From Pseudomonadales bacterium (lineage in GTDB: Bacteria > Pseudomonadota > Gammaproteobacteria > Pseudomonadales > UBA5862), in assembly GCA_024234215.1 (NCBI GenBank), contig JACKOQ010000001.1:558001-622000 (forward strand): a stretch of DNA of 64,000 nucleotides, given 5' to 3'. The first letter of the stretch is position 1, and the number at the start of each line of letters is the position of its first letter. Shown here piece after piece: positions 26,281 to 33,818 of this stretch. Under the pieces are notes generated by a model that had not been told where the DNA came from, searched no databases, and saw nothing but the letters and a program-made list of their open reading frames with translations. The position numbers and the translations under genes are program-made.

Positions 26281-26772
26281 TCATTCGCTAATCCAACCTG
26301 CCGTGAGATCAAAGATTACCTCCATCGGTGTATCCGAGAAGGAATGAGAGATTTTGATTCGAGCGTAGCTTATTGATTTTCCGTTTTTCTCTCTGATGAA
26401 AAGCGGGCATGTATCCACGAGTCCGATCAGTTGGCACGGGTTCTGTACGTTACCTAGTCGATCAATCGCGTCAGACCACGTGACGTCGATCTTCGTGCCA
26501 TTCTTGTCGTAAACCGATACCGCGTTTACGTATGCCTTTCTCTTCGATTTGTTAAATAGAGTGCATTGAATGACGCAGTCAGAATGCATGTGTTCGTGTA
26601 AATCAGGATGGATCGAGGTTCCAGCGACAATCCGTTCGTCTGTTTTTAAATCGTCGTGGATCTTGCGCGCCAGCCGATAGCTAAGAAAGGCGCACCAGCC
26701 CGAGAAAATCGCCGCCAATGCCGCCAGCGACGCGGCGTAAGTGGATGTAGATTGGAGTATCTCCGGAGCCAT
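26281..26772 (-). CDS. Unknown protein with an N-terminal membrane anchor, inserted in the gcv operon
   Basis: 163 aa from the ATG at 26772. One hydrophobic segment at about residues 12-34 (ASLAALAAIFSGWCAFLSY) is followed by a soluble part with KIHDDLKTDERIVAG, CVIQCTLFNKSKRKAYVNAVSVYDK, a WSDAIDRLGNVQNPCQLIG stretch and the ending MEVIFDLTAGWISE. Its alternating hydrophobic pattern suggests beta strands. I do not recognise a characterised family. Base composition is markedly AT-richer than the gcv genes on both sides, and codon use differs, which points to acquisition. It starts 20 bases after gcvH. A 7-bp hairpin (26263-26279) lies just past its stop, without a T-run. Confidence 0.75.
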   Translation of the reverse strand: MAPEILQSTSTYAASLAALAAIFSGWCAFLSYRLARKIHDDLKTDERIVAGTSIHPDLHEHMHSDCVIQCTLFNKSKRKAYVNAVSVYDKNGTKIDVTWSDAIDRLGNVQNPCQLIGLVDTCPLFIREKNGKSISYARIKISHSFSDTPMEVIFDLTAGWISE

Positions 26773-26792
26773 AGCGGACCTCGAGCCTCCAA

Positions 26793-27179
26793 CTACCCTT
26801 CGACCACATCGGCATAACCATCGGCATCGAGCAGGCCGTCGAGTTCGGTCAGGTCGCTCGGTTCGATGCGGAAGAACCAGCCCTGCTCGTAGGGTGACTG
26901 ATTGACCAGCTCCGGTGCCGTGCCGAGTGCATCGTTGACCTCGACCACGGTGCCGGAGACCGGGGCGTAGATGTCCGAGGCCGCCTTGACCGACTCCACC
27001 ACCGCCACCTCCTGTCCGGCGCTCACCTTGATGCCGACGTCGGGCAGTTCGACAAAGACCACATCGCCCAGCTGCTCCTGGGCATGGTCGGTGATGCCGA
27101 CGCTGACCAGGCCGCCCGGTTCGAGGTTCGCCCACTCATGGCTGCTGAGGTATTTGAGGTGATCGGGTATCTGGCTCAT
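26793..27179 (-). CDS. gcvH: Glycine cleavage system H protein
   Basis: 128 aa, normal length. The lipoyl domain carries K65 in VVESVKAASDIYAPVSG; HEWANLEPGGLVSVGITDHAQ and LGDVVFVELPDVG come before it. H protein shuttles the aminomethyl intermediate between the P, T and L proteins. The ATG at 27179 was chosen over 25 extra in-frame upstream residues that are not conserved. It is followed by the inserted unknown gene rather than gcvP. Confidence 0.97.
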   Translation of the reverse strand: MSQIPDHLKYLSSHEWANLEPGGLVSVGITDHAQEQLGDVVFVELPDVGIKVSAGQEVAVVESVKAASDIYAPVSGTVVEVNDALGTAPELVNQSPYEQGWFFRIEPSDLTELDGLLDADGYADVVEG

Positions 27180-27210
27180 GGCAGTCTCTCTTGTTATGAA
27201 GTTGAAAGGG

Positions 27211-28305
27211 TCAGGCAGAGGTGGGGGTGACCGGTGGATGGAGCGGTTGGCCATGGCGCACGAACGGCAGCTTCACCACCTGGGCCGGCAGCCGTCTGCC
27301 GCGGATCTCGGCCTCGACCCGGCCGCTGCTGCCGAGCGGCAGCCGGGCGATGGCGATCGAATGGCCCAGCGTCGGCGAAAAGGTGCCGCTGGTGACGATG
27401 CCTTCGCCGGTGGCGGTGAAGATGCGCTGTCCGGCACGCAGCACGCCGCGGCCTTCGAGCAGCAGGCCAAGCTGGCACTGCTGCACCCCCTGTTCGCGCA
27501 GTCGGGTCAGCGCGGCGCGGCCGATGAAGTCACGCGTGGGCGGCTCCCAGGCGATGGTCCAGCCGAGGTTGGCGATCAGCGGGTTGACGCTCTCATCCAT
27601 CTCGGCGCCATAGAGGTTGAGGCCGGCCTCGATGCGCAGCGTGTCGCGGGCACCCAGGCCGGCCGGCGTGATGCCGGCGCTGCGCAACTGCTCCCACAGT
27701 GCGCCGGCGCTGTCGCCGGGCAGCAGGATCTCGACGCCCTCCTCGCCGGTGTAGCCGGTGCGGGCGATGAAGCGGTCGCCATGCTGCATGGCCATGAAGG
27801 GGGGCAGGTCGAGCAGTGCGGGCAGTGCAAGCAGTTCGGCCAGTCGGTGCCGGGCCGCGGGGCCCTGTACCGCAATGATGGCGAGGTCGCGGCGCTCCTG
27901 GCAGGTGACGCTGAAATGGCGGCCATGTGTGGCGAGCCAGGCGAGATCCTTGTCGCGGGTGGCGCAGTTGACCACCAGGCGGTAGCCCTCGGCAAGACGA
28001 TAGACGATCAGGTCATCGACCACGCCGGCCTCTTCGTTGAGCATCAGGCCGTAGAGTGCGCTGCCGATGGATTTCAGCTTGTCGACTTCATTGGCGAGCA
28101 GATGGCGAAGAAAGTCGCGGGCGTCGGGGCCATGCAGGTCGACGATGGTCATGTGCGAGACATCGAACATGCCAGCGGCCCGTCTGACCTGCAGATGCTC
28201 CTCGATCTGCGAGCCATAGTGCAGCGGCATCTCCCAGCCGCCGAAATCGACCAGATGGCCGCCGGCGGCGACATGGTGGGCGTGAAGGGGGGTCCGTTTC
28301 AGCAT
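27211..28305 (-). CDS. gcvT: Aminomethyltransferase (glycine cleavage T protein)
   Basis: 364 aa, matching E. coli GcvT. TPLHAHHVAAGGHLVDFGGWEMPLHYG at the start, GVVDDLIVYRLAEGYRLVVN with the catalytic aspartate, RTGYTGEEGVEI and the C-terminal domain with GIVTSGTFSPTLG are present. It transfers the methylene group from GcvH to tetrahydrofolate with release of ammonia. First gene of the gcv operon, starting 58 bases after ubiI; no glycine riboswitch fits in that gap. Confidence 0.97.
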   Translation of the reverse strand: MLKRTPLHAHHVAAGGHLVDFGGWEMPLHYGSQIEEHLQVRRAAGMFDVSHMTIVDLHGPDARDFLRHLLANEVDKLKSIGSALYGLMLNEEAGVVDDLIVYRLAEGYRLVVNCATRDKDLAWLATHGRHFSVTCQERRDLAIIAVQGPAARHRLAELLALPALLDLPPFMAMQHGDRFIARTGYTGEEGVEILLPGDSAGALWEQLRSAGITPAGLGARDTLRIEAGLNLYGAEMDESVNPLIANLGWTIAWEPPTRDFIGRAALTRLREQGVQQCQLGLLLEGRGVLRAGQRIFTATGEGIVTSGTFSPTLGHSIAIARLPLGSSGRVEAEIRGRRLPAQVVKLPFVRHGQPLHPPVTPTSA

Positions 28306-28363
28306 TGGCCGTCCAGAACAAAGAGCGCCATTCTACGCCGGTTTTGCCGTGGCAGCGGCATCA

Positions 28364-29596
28364 TCACCGCGACACCGCGCGAGCGATGTCAGGCAGATCG
28401 CCGGCCATGCCGCTGGCGCGCCCGATCAGCCAGCGCTTGAGTGGCGCGCTGCGATCGACCAGCGACAGCCCGCGGTTGCGCAGCAGCCGCAGTGGCAACG
28501 GATCGGCCGCGAACAGCCGCTTCAGCCCCTCCATTGCTGCCATCATCGCCAGATTCTCCCCCTGACGGCGGCGCTGGTAACGCTGCAACAGCAGTGGATC
28601 GTTCAGCGGCAGGCCGCGCGCCACTCCCTTGCCCAGCTCCTCGGCCAGCACCGCGGCATCGAGCAGGCCGAGGTTGACCCCCTGTCCGGCCAGTGGATGG
28701 ATGCTGTGGGCGGCATCGCCGATCAGCACCAGTGCGCCCTGCACATAGTCGACACTGTGCGACTGCCGCAACGGGAAGCTGTAGCGGCGATCGGCCAGTT
28801 CGAGCGCACCCAGCCGCGCTTCGCTGGCGCGGGTCAGCGCCTGATTGAAGCTGGCCTCGTCGCTGGCCAGCAGGCTGTCGGCCGCTGGTTCCGGCAACGA
28901 CCAGACGATCGAGCAGTGGTGCGGATCGGTGAGTGGCAGCAGCGCCAGCGGCGCGCCATCGCGAAAACATTGCCAGGCGGTGGCCGCATGGGGTTGAGTC
29001 GAGCGCACCGTGGAGACGATGGCCCGTTGCCGGTAGGACCACTGCCGGCAGCGAAAGCCGGCCATCTGTCGCAGCGGGGAGTGGCTGCCGTCGGCCGCCA
29101 CCAGCAACTGGGCGGTGACGGTCGAGCCATCTTCCAGTTGCAGCAGTGGCCTGCCGCCAGTGGTGCTGCCGAGCGCGGTGACCGGGCTGCGCCAGCGCAG
29201 CTCGACACCGTGCTGATCCGCCAGCGTTGTCAGCAGGGCATGGCGGGTCACCTCGTTTTCGACGATGTGCCCCAGCGCCGGCTGCTGGATGGCGGCGGCA
29301 TCGAACTCGATCTGCCCGCTGCCCTCGCCATCCCAGACCACCATCCGCTGGTAAGGCGAGACCCGCTGCGCCCGCATCAGTGGCCAGGCACCGACCCGTT
29401 CGAGCAGCTGCTGCGACGCGAGGCTGAGAGCGCTGACACGTGGCTGGTAACGGTCGGGTTGCAGCGGCAGGTCGTCTCGTGGCGGCGCATCGGCGTCGAG
29501 CAGCAGCAGCTTCAGCCCCTGCCCGCGCAGCAGTGCGGCCAGCGTCAGTCCCACCATGCCGCCACCGACGATGGCGATGTCGCAGGCAGTATTCAT
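28364..29596 (-). CDS. ubiI: Ubiquinone-biosynthesis FAD monooxygenase, UbiI (VisC) type
   Basis: 410 aa. The dinucleotide-binding motif IAIVGGGMVGLTLA at the N-terminus, the DG motif VAADGSHSPLRQMAG, and the FAD-ribityl motif GDAAHSIHPLAGQGVNLGLLDA near residue 300 define the UbiH/UbiF/UbiI family. Its position directly after ubiH and pepP is the E. coli order, so UbiI (C5 hydroxylation of the ring) is the preferred name. Its ATG overlaps the ubiH stop by 4 bases. Paralogue identity rests on synteny. Confidence 0.85.
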   Translation of the reverse strand: MNTACDIAIVGGGMVGLTLAALLRGQGLKLLLLDADAPPRDDLPLQPDRYQPRVSALSLASQQLLERVGAWPLMRAQRVSPYQRMVVWDGEGSGQIEFDAAAIQQPALGHIVENEVTRHALLTTLADQHGVELRWRSPVTALGSTTGGRPLLQLEDGSTVTAQLLVAADGSHSPLRQMAGFRCRQWSYRQRAIVSTVRSTQPHAATAWQCFRDGAPLALLPLTDPHHCSIVWSLPEPAADSLLASDEASFNQALTRASEARLGALELADRRYSFPLRQSHSVDYVQGALVLIGDAAHSIHPLAGQGVNLGLLDAAVLAEELGKGVARGLPLNDPLLLQRYQRRRQGENLAMMAAMEGLKRLFAADPLPLRLLRNRGLSLVDRSAPLKRWLIGRASGMAGDLPDIARAVSR

Positions 29597-30849
29597 CGTC
29601 CAGCACCTCCGTGACCGCCTGCCCGCAGCGGATTGGGCGGGTTCAGCCCCATGGTGAAGCGGGAGAACAGCTGTTTGGCGGGCAGGCAGAGGTCGAAGGC
29701 CAGCAGACCGAGGCTGCGGCCGCCGCGCAGCCACAGCGGCGCCTGGCCGAACAGCCGTGGCAGCTGGTGGCTCAGTGCCACGGTCTGCCGTTGATCGTCC
29801 TGGCGAGTTGCCAGATAGTCTTGCAGGGTCGAGAGTGCGCCCAGCGGCTGGTCCTGCTGCCGTGCTCGTTGCAGCACGGCAGCGAGGGTGGCGGTGTCGC
29901 GCAGCGACAGGTTGAAGCTCTGCCCCGCCACCGGATGCAGGGTATGCGCGGCATTGCCCAGCAGCAGCAGGTGGGCGCGGATCTGCTCCAGCGCCTCGAC
30001 CCGCTCCAGCGGGTAGTGGTGACGCTCGCCGACGTGCTCGATCAGCCCCATGCGCAGGCCGAAACAGCGTTGCAACCGGGCGATGAAGTCAGCCTCGCTG
30101 CACTGCATGAGCGTCTCGATCTCGGCTTCGGGCAGCGTCCAGATCAGCGCCGATCGCCCTTCACTCAGCGGCAGCAGGGCGATCGGACCCTGTGGCGTGA
30201 AGCGTTCGAATGCGCGGCCGTCGTGCGGTGTGCCGGTGACCAGGTTGGCAATCAGCGCATGTTGCCGGTAACCACGGCGGCGGATGGCGATGCCGAGTGC
30301 CTCGCGCAGGCCCGAGCGACCGCCATCGGCAATGACCGCCAGCGCCGCCTCCAGTTGGCGTGGACCGCTCTGGTCGGTCAGGGTCAGCCGCATGCCGGCG
30401 GCGAGCGGTTGCAGCGCTGTCACCTCGGCCGGCGCCAGCAGTGTGATGTTGGGATGCCGTGCGGTGGCCGCCAGCAGGACATGGCCCAGGGCACGGTTCT
30501 CGATCACATGGCCGAAGGCCTCGACGCCGGCTTCGCGGCAGTCGAGGTGGGCCATGCCGAACTGCCCCTGGCTCGATACCTCGATCTGGCAGATGGCGGT
30601 CGCCCATGGGGCCAGCAGCTCCCACAGGCCGAGCGTCTGATAGATCTGCCGGCTGCCCTGTGACAGCACCGTGGCGCGGGCGTCGAAGCTGGGCTGCAAC
30701 GGGGGTTCGTTCTGCTGCGGGAAGGGATGCCGCTCGATCAGCGTGATGCGCGGTGGGTCGTCGCCGCACTGGTGGCTCAGCGCCAGCGCCAGACTCAGTC
30801 CGGCCATGCCGCCGCCGATGATGGCGACATCGCACGCAGGCGGTTTCAT
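29593..30849 (-). CDS. ubiH: 2-octaprenyl-6-methoxyphenol hydroxylase
   Basis: 418 aa. VAIIGGGMAGLSLALAL at the N-terminus, VIADGGRSGLREALG for the DG motif and GNAAHTLHPVAGQSFNLSLRDTATL for the second FAD motif. The GNAAHTLHPVAGQ-FNL wording is the UbiH variant. It hydroxylates C1 of the ubiquinone precursor ring in the Ubi complex. It overlaps pepP upstream and ubiI downstream by 4 bases each, a tightly coupled operon. Confidence 0.9.
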   Translation of the reverse strand: MKPPACDVAIIGGGMAGLSLALALSHQCGDDPPRITLIERHPFPQQNEPPLQPSFDARATVLSQGSRQIYQTLGLWELLAPWATAICQIEVSSQGQFGMAHLDCREAGVEAFGHVIENRALGHVLLAATARHPNITLLAPAEVTALQPLAAGMRLTLTDQSGPRQLEAALAVIADGGRSGLREALGIAIRRRGYRQHALIANLVTGTPHDGRAFERFTPQGPIALLPLSEGRSALIWTLPEAEIETLMQCSEADFIARLQRCFGLRMGLIEHVGERHHYPLERVEALEQIRAHLLLLGNAAHTLHPVAGQSFNLSLRDTATLAAVLQRARQQDQPLGALSTLQDYLATRQDDQRQTVALSHQLPRLFGQAPLWLRGGRSLGLLAFDLCLPAKQLFSRFTMGLNPPNPLRAGGHGGAGR

Positions 30850-32177
30850 GGCTGTCGGCCTCGGGCCTCGGCCATCAGCGCCTCGATCTCATCGATCTGT
30901 TTCGGTACACCCGGTGTCAGCAGTTCGACACCGTTGCGGGTGACCGCCACGTCATCCTCGATACGGATGCCGATGCCGCGCCAGCGCGGGTCGATGCCGG
31001 GCTGGTTGAGGGCGACGTAGATGCCCGGCTCCAAGGTCATGGTCATACCCGGTTCGAGCATCCGCCAGGCGCCGGCCACCTTGTACTCGCCGACATCATG
31101 CACATCCATTCCCAGCCAGTGGCCGGCGCGGTGCATGTAGTAGGGTTTGCAGGCTTCGGTCTCGATCAGCTCGTTCAGTTCGCCGCTCAGCAGTCCCAGT
31201 GCCAGCAGCCCCTCGGTGATCACCCTGACGCTGGCATCGTGCGGCTGATTCCAGCTGGCGCCGGGGCGGGTGGCGTCGATGGCGGCCTGCTGGGCGGTCA
31301 GCACCACCTCGTAGAGGGCGCGCTGTTCGCCGCTGAATGTGCCGTTGACCGGGAAGGTGCGGGTGATGTCGGAGGCGTAGTACTCGAATTCGCAGCCGGC
31401 ATCGATCAGCACCAGTTCGCCGTCGGCCATCTGCCGGTTGTTTTCGCGGTAGTGGAGGATGCAGCTGTTGGGGCCGGAACCGACGATCGAGGAGTAGGCC
31501 GGCGCCCGGCTGCCGCTGCGGATGAATTCGTGCAGCAGTTCGGCCTCGAGCTGATACTCCCACAGGCCGGGACGGCAGACCTGCATTGCCCGCACGTGGG
31601 CGCGGGCCGAGATGGCGCCGGCTTCGCGCATCAGCTTCAGTTCGGCCGGACTCTTGTAGAGCCGCAGGTCGTGCAGCAGATGTTCCAGCGCAATCAGCTG
31701 GTCGGGGGGGTGGGCGCCGCTGCGCACCTTGCCGCGCACCTGGTTGACCCAGTCGATCAGCCGGCGATCGAACTCGGCATCGCGCCCCAGTGTGTAGTAG
31801 AGGTGGTCGCGCCCTTCGATCAGTCCGGGCAGGATGTCGTCGATGTCGGTGATCGGAAAGGCATCGTCGGCGCCGTACAGCTCCGGCGCCCGTTCCGGTC
31901 CGCAGCGGTAGCCATCCCACAGCTCCCGTTCCGGATTGCGCTCGCGGCAGAACAGCAGAAAGCGGCCTTGCTCACGGTCGGGCAGCAGCACCAGCACCGA
32001 CTCCGGCTCGACAAAGCCGCTGAGGTAGTGGAAGTCACTCTCTTGTCGATAGAGATAGTCGACATCACGGTTTCTGATTCGCACCGGCGCGCTGGCGAGG
32101 ATGGCGATGCTGTTGGGCGCCATCCGCTCCATCAGGGCGCGGCGGCGGTTGCTGAACTCTTTGGCGGGCAGACTCAT
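30846..32177 (-). CDS. pepP: Xaa-Pro aminopeptidase P
   Basis: 443 aa against 441 in E. coli. The pita-bread metalloprotease domain shows the ligands in LIDAGCEFEYYASDITRTFP (two aspartates), HRAGHWLGMDVHDVG (histidine), TLEPGIYV and GIRIEDDV (glutamates), binding two manganese ions. It removes N-terminal residues preceding proline. ATG at 32177 fits the conserved MSLPAKEFSNRR; a TTG ten codons upstream overlaps ygfB. Confidence 0.96.
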   Translation of the reverse strand: MSLPAKEFSNRRRALMERMAPNSIAILASAPVRIRNRDVDYLYRQESDFHYLSGFVEPESVLVLLPDREQGRFLLFCRERNPERELWDGYRCGPERAPELYGADDAFPITDIDDILPGLIEGRDHLYYTLGRDAEFDRRLIDWVNQVRGKVRSGAHPPDQLIALEHLLHDLRLYKSPAELKLMREAGAISARAHVRAMQVCRPGLWEYQLEAELLHEFIRSGSRAPAYSSIVGSGPNSCILHYRENNRQMADGELVLIDAGCEFEYYASDITRTFPVNGTFSGEQRALYEVVLTAQQAAIDATRPGASWNQPHDASVRVITEGLLALGLLSGELNELIETEACKPYYMHRAGHWLGMDVHDVGEYKVAGAWRMLEPGMTMTLEPGIYVALNQPGIDPRWRGIGIRIEDDVAVTRNGVELLTPGVPKQIDEIEALMAEARGRQP

Positions 32178-32203
32178 GGGGTTCCCATCGATGAGGTTCG
32201 GGT

Positions 32204-32779
32204 TCAATGGAGTCGGGATGGCGCTGTTGCGGTCCGATCGGCATCGGTTGTGAGCTCGGCATGGAGCGCGATTGCCGTGCAGCGCAGATGTTCGCTCAGC
32301 GCCATGTAGTCGCGTTCGCTCTCCTCGCCCTCTTCACACTCGTCGCAATCGAGGTGGCTGATTTCGATCACGTCGGCCACCATCTGCCGCAGCGCGTCGC
32401 CCATTCTGGCATCGTTCAGCCGCCCGTTCGAGGTGAGTCCGGCGATGAAGCCCTGGCACCAGGCGACCAGCGCAGCCAGTCGGTCACCGAGCGGGGCCTC
32501 ATCATCCGGCAGCAGCAACTGGTAGCTGAAGTCGCCAGCCCGCATGGCCAGTGCGGTACGGGCCTGGAGCGAACCGAGCTGCTCCAGCAGCGGCTCGGCC
32601 TCGGGCGCAGGCTGATCGAGGTGGCGCCACAGCGCGCGCAGCGTCTCGCTGGCGGGCTGCCGGCCGGCCACGCAGAGCTGTCCGGCGAAGAAGCCATCGA
32701 TCTCGGCCGCCTCTGCCGCCACCTGATAGAGGTAGAGCAGCTCGTCGAACTGGTCATGGTCGGGTGGAGAGGTGCTCAT
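32204..32779 (-). CDS. ygfB: YgfB/YecA family protein (UPF0149)
   Basis: 191 aa, acidic. The EIDGFFAGQLCVAG start of the all-helical domain, WCQGFIAGL and the DVIEISHLDCDECEEGEESERDYM cluster are the UPF0149 signature. Family members lie upstream of pepP in many Gammaproteobacteria. In Pseudomonas YgfB has been tied to control of envelope/peptidoglycan genes; its role here is not shown. It is the first gene of the ygfB-pepP-ubiH-ubiI operon and is divergent from sdhC. Confidence 0.88.
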   Translation of the reverse strand: MSTSPPDHDQFDELLYLYQVAAEAAEIDGFFAGQLCVAGRQPASETLRALWRHLDQPAPEAEPLLEQLGSLQARTALAMRAGDFSYQLLLPDDEAPLGDRLAALVAWCQGFIAGLTSNGRLNDARMGDALRQMVADVIEISHLDCDECEEGEESERDYMALSEHLRCTAIALHAELTTDADRTATAPSRLH

Positions 32780-32943
32780 GGTGATGGAGTCGTGATGGGT
32801 CCGAAGAGGGGCACGCAATCGGTGTGCCGCAAGGGTGGCTGTCTGGCTGAAGCGCCTGGACAGCCTGTCCGGGAGATGAGCATGTTATCAGTTTGCACGG
32901 CGGATGAAGCCCGAGGATGGGTGTTGCCGCCGGGGAGGTCCAA

Positions 32944-32972
32944 TTGTAATCATGGCGCTCTGGTTCTATACT
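32944..32972 (+). promoter_or_regulatory. sigma-70 promoter of the sdh operon
   Basis: TTGTAA (32944-32949) and TATACT (32967-32972) are 17 bases apart. The transcript would start near 32979 and carry an untranslated leader of about 120 nt. This lies in the 320-base divergent gap 32780-33099 between ygfB and sdhC; apart from this promoter and the palindrome at 33073-33088 I see nothing else in that gap, and no 6S RNA or zapA as in enterics. Confidence 0.7.
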
Positions 32973-33072
32973 CCCGTCCCATTCCGAGCTCCTCTGCCGG
33001 CAATTCTACGGGCCGGCGAGTCCTTCAATCGGCTGTTTTTCGATGGGCGGACCGGCGTTTCGCTGTCCGCGT

Positions 33073-33088
33073 TTTGTTGTACAACAAA
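33073..33088. promoter_or_regulatory. 16-bp perfect palindrome ahead of sdhC
   Basis: TTTGTTGTACAACAAA is a perfect inverted repeat, ending 11 bases before the sdhC GTG and lying in its leader RNA. It could be a dimeric repressor operator or, as RNA, a hairpin (TTTGTT, loop GTAC, AACAAA) beside the weak ribosome-binding region. The binding factor is unknown. Confidence 0.6.
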
Positions 33089-33099
33089 GCGAGCCTGCT

Positions 33100-33474
33100 G
33101 TGAACAAAAAAAGACCGGTCAACCTCGATCTGACCACGATACAACTGCCCCTTCCTGCATTCACCTCCATCCTGCACCGCGTTTCCGGCTTTGCGCTCTT
33201 TGCCGCCATCGCGCTGCTGCTCTATCTGTTGCAGCGTTCGCTCTCTTCGGCCCAGGGGTTTGCCGAGATCAAGGTGCTGCTGAGCGGCATCGGCGCCAAA
33301 TTCATCATCTGGGCGGTGCTGTGCATGCTGGTCTACCACCTGGTGGCCGGCATCAAGCACCTGCTGATGGACATTGGCATCGGCGAGTCACTGGAGGGTG
33401 GCCGGCTGGGGGCCCAGGCGGTGCTGGCCATCACGCTGCTTCTGGCGGTCATTCTGGGGTTCTGGCTATGGTAA
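33100..33474 (+). CDS. sdhC: Succinate dehydrogenase cytochrome b556 subunit
   Basis: 124 aa, GTG start. VNKKRPVNLDLTTIQLPLPAFTSILHRVSG carries the conserved P-SI-HR-SG quinone-site motif, and VYHLVAGIKHLLMD has the axial haem histidine. Three membrane segments at about 31-50, 69-89 and 104-123. It anchors complex II and helps form the ubiquinone site. Start chosen because upstream in-frame residues lie inside the palindromic leader and are not conserved. Confidence 0.94.
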   Translation: MNKKRPVNLDLTTIQLPLPAFTSILHRVSGFALFAAIALLLYLLQRSLSSAQGFAEIKVLLSGIGAKFIIWAVLCMLVYHLVAGIKHLLMDIGIGESLEGGRLGAQAVLAITLLLAVILGFWLW

Positions 33475-33815
33475 CCAACGTCACCAATTTCGGACGCAGC
33501 GGTCTGCATGACTGGCTGGTGCAGCGGCTCTCGGCGCTGGTTCTGGCAGCTTACACGCTGTTTTTGCTGGTTTTTCTGCTGATCAATCCCGACCTCGATC
33601 ATGTGCGCTGGATGGAGCTGTTCCAGCAGCGCTGGGTGCGCGGCTTCACGCTGCTGGCGCTGGTCGCGCTGATCGGCCATGCCTGGGTCGGCATGTGGAC
33701 CATCTCCACCGACTACCTGAAGCCGTTGCTGCTGCGTTTTCTGTTTCAGAGTGGTTGCAGCCTGGTGCTGTTCGTCTATCTGGTCTGGGGTGTACGGATT
33801 GTCTGGAGTATCTGA
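33468..33815 (+). CDS. sdhD: Succinate dehydrogenase membrane anchor subunit
   Basis: 115 aa, as in E. coli. SGLHDWLVQRLSALVLAAYTLFL is the first segment with the conserved WL-QR-SA; HAWVGMWTISTDYLKP contains the second haem ligand and quinone-site residues. Three membrane helices. It overlaps the end of sdhC by 7 bases and ends 3 bases before the sdhA start. Confidence 0.94.
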   Translation: MVTNVTNFGRSGLHDWLVQRLSALVLAAYTLFLLVFLLINPDLDHVRWMELFQQRWVRGFTLLALVALIGHAWVGMWTISTDYLKPLLLRFLFQSGCSLVLFVYLVWGVRIVWSI

Positions 33816-33818
33816 TCA

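Noticed and set aside
28306..28363. Glycine riboswitch ahead of gcvT
   Set aside because: Only 58 bases separate ubiI and gcvT and no aptamer-like structure is visible.
32780..33099. Possible 6S RNA or zapA next to ygfB, as in E. coli
   Set aside because: The gap holds only the sdh promoter and the palindrome; no zapA-like frame or long imperfect hairpin is present.
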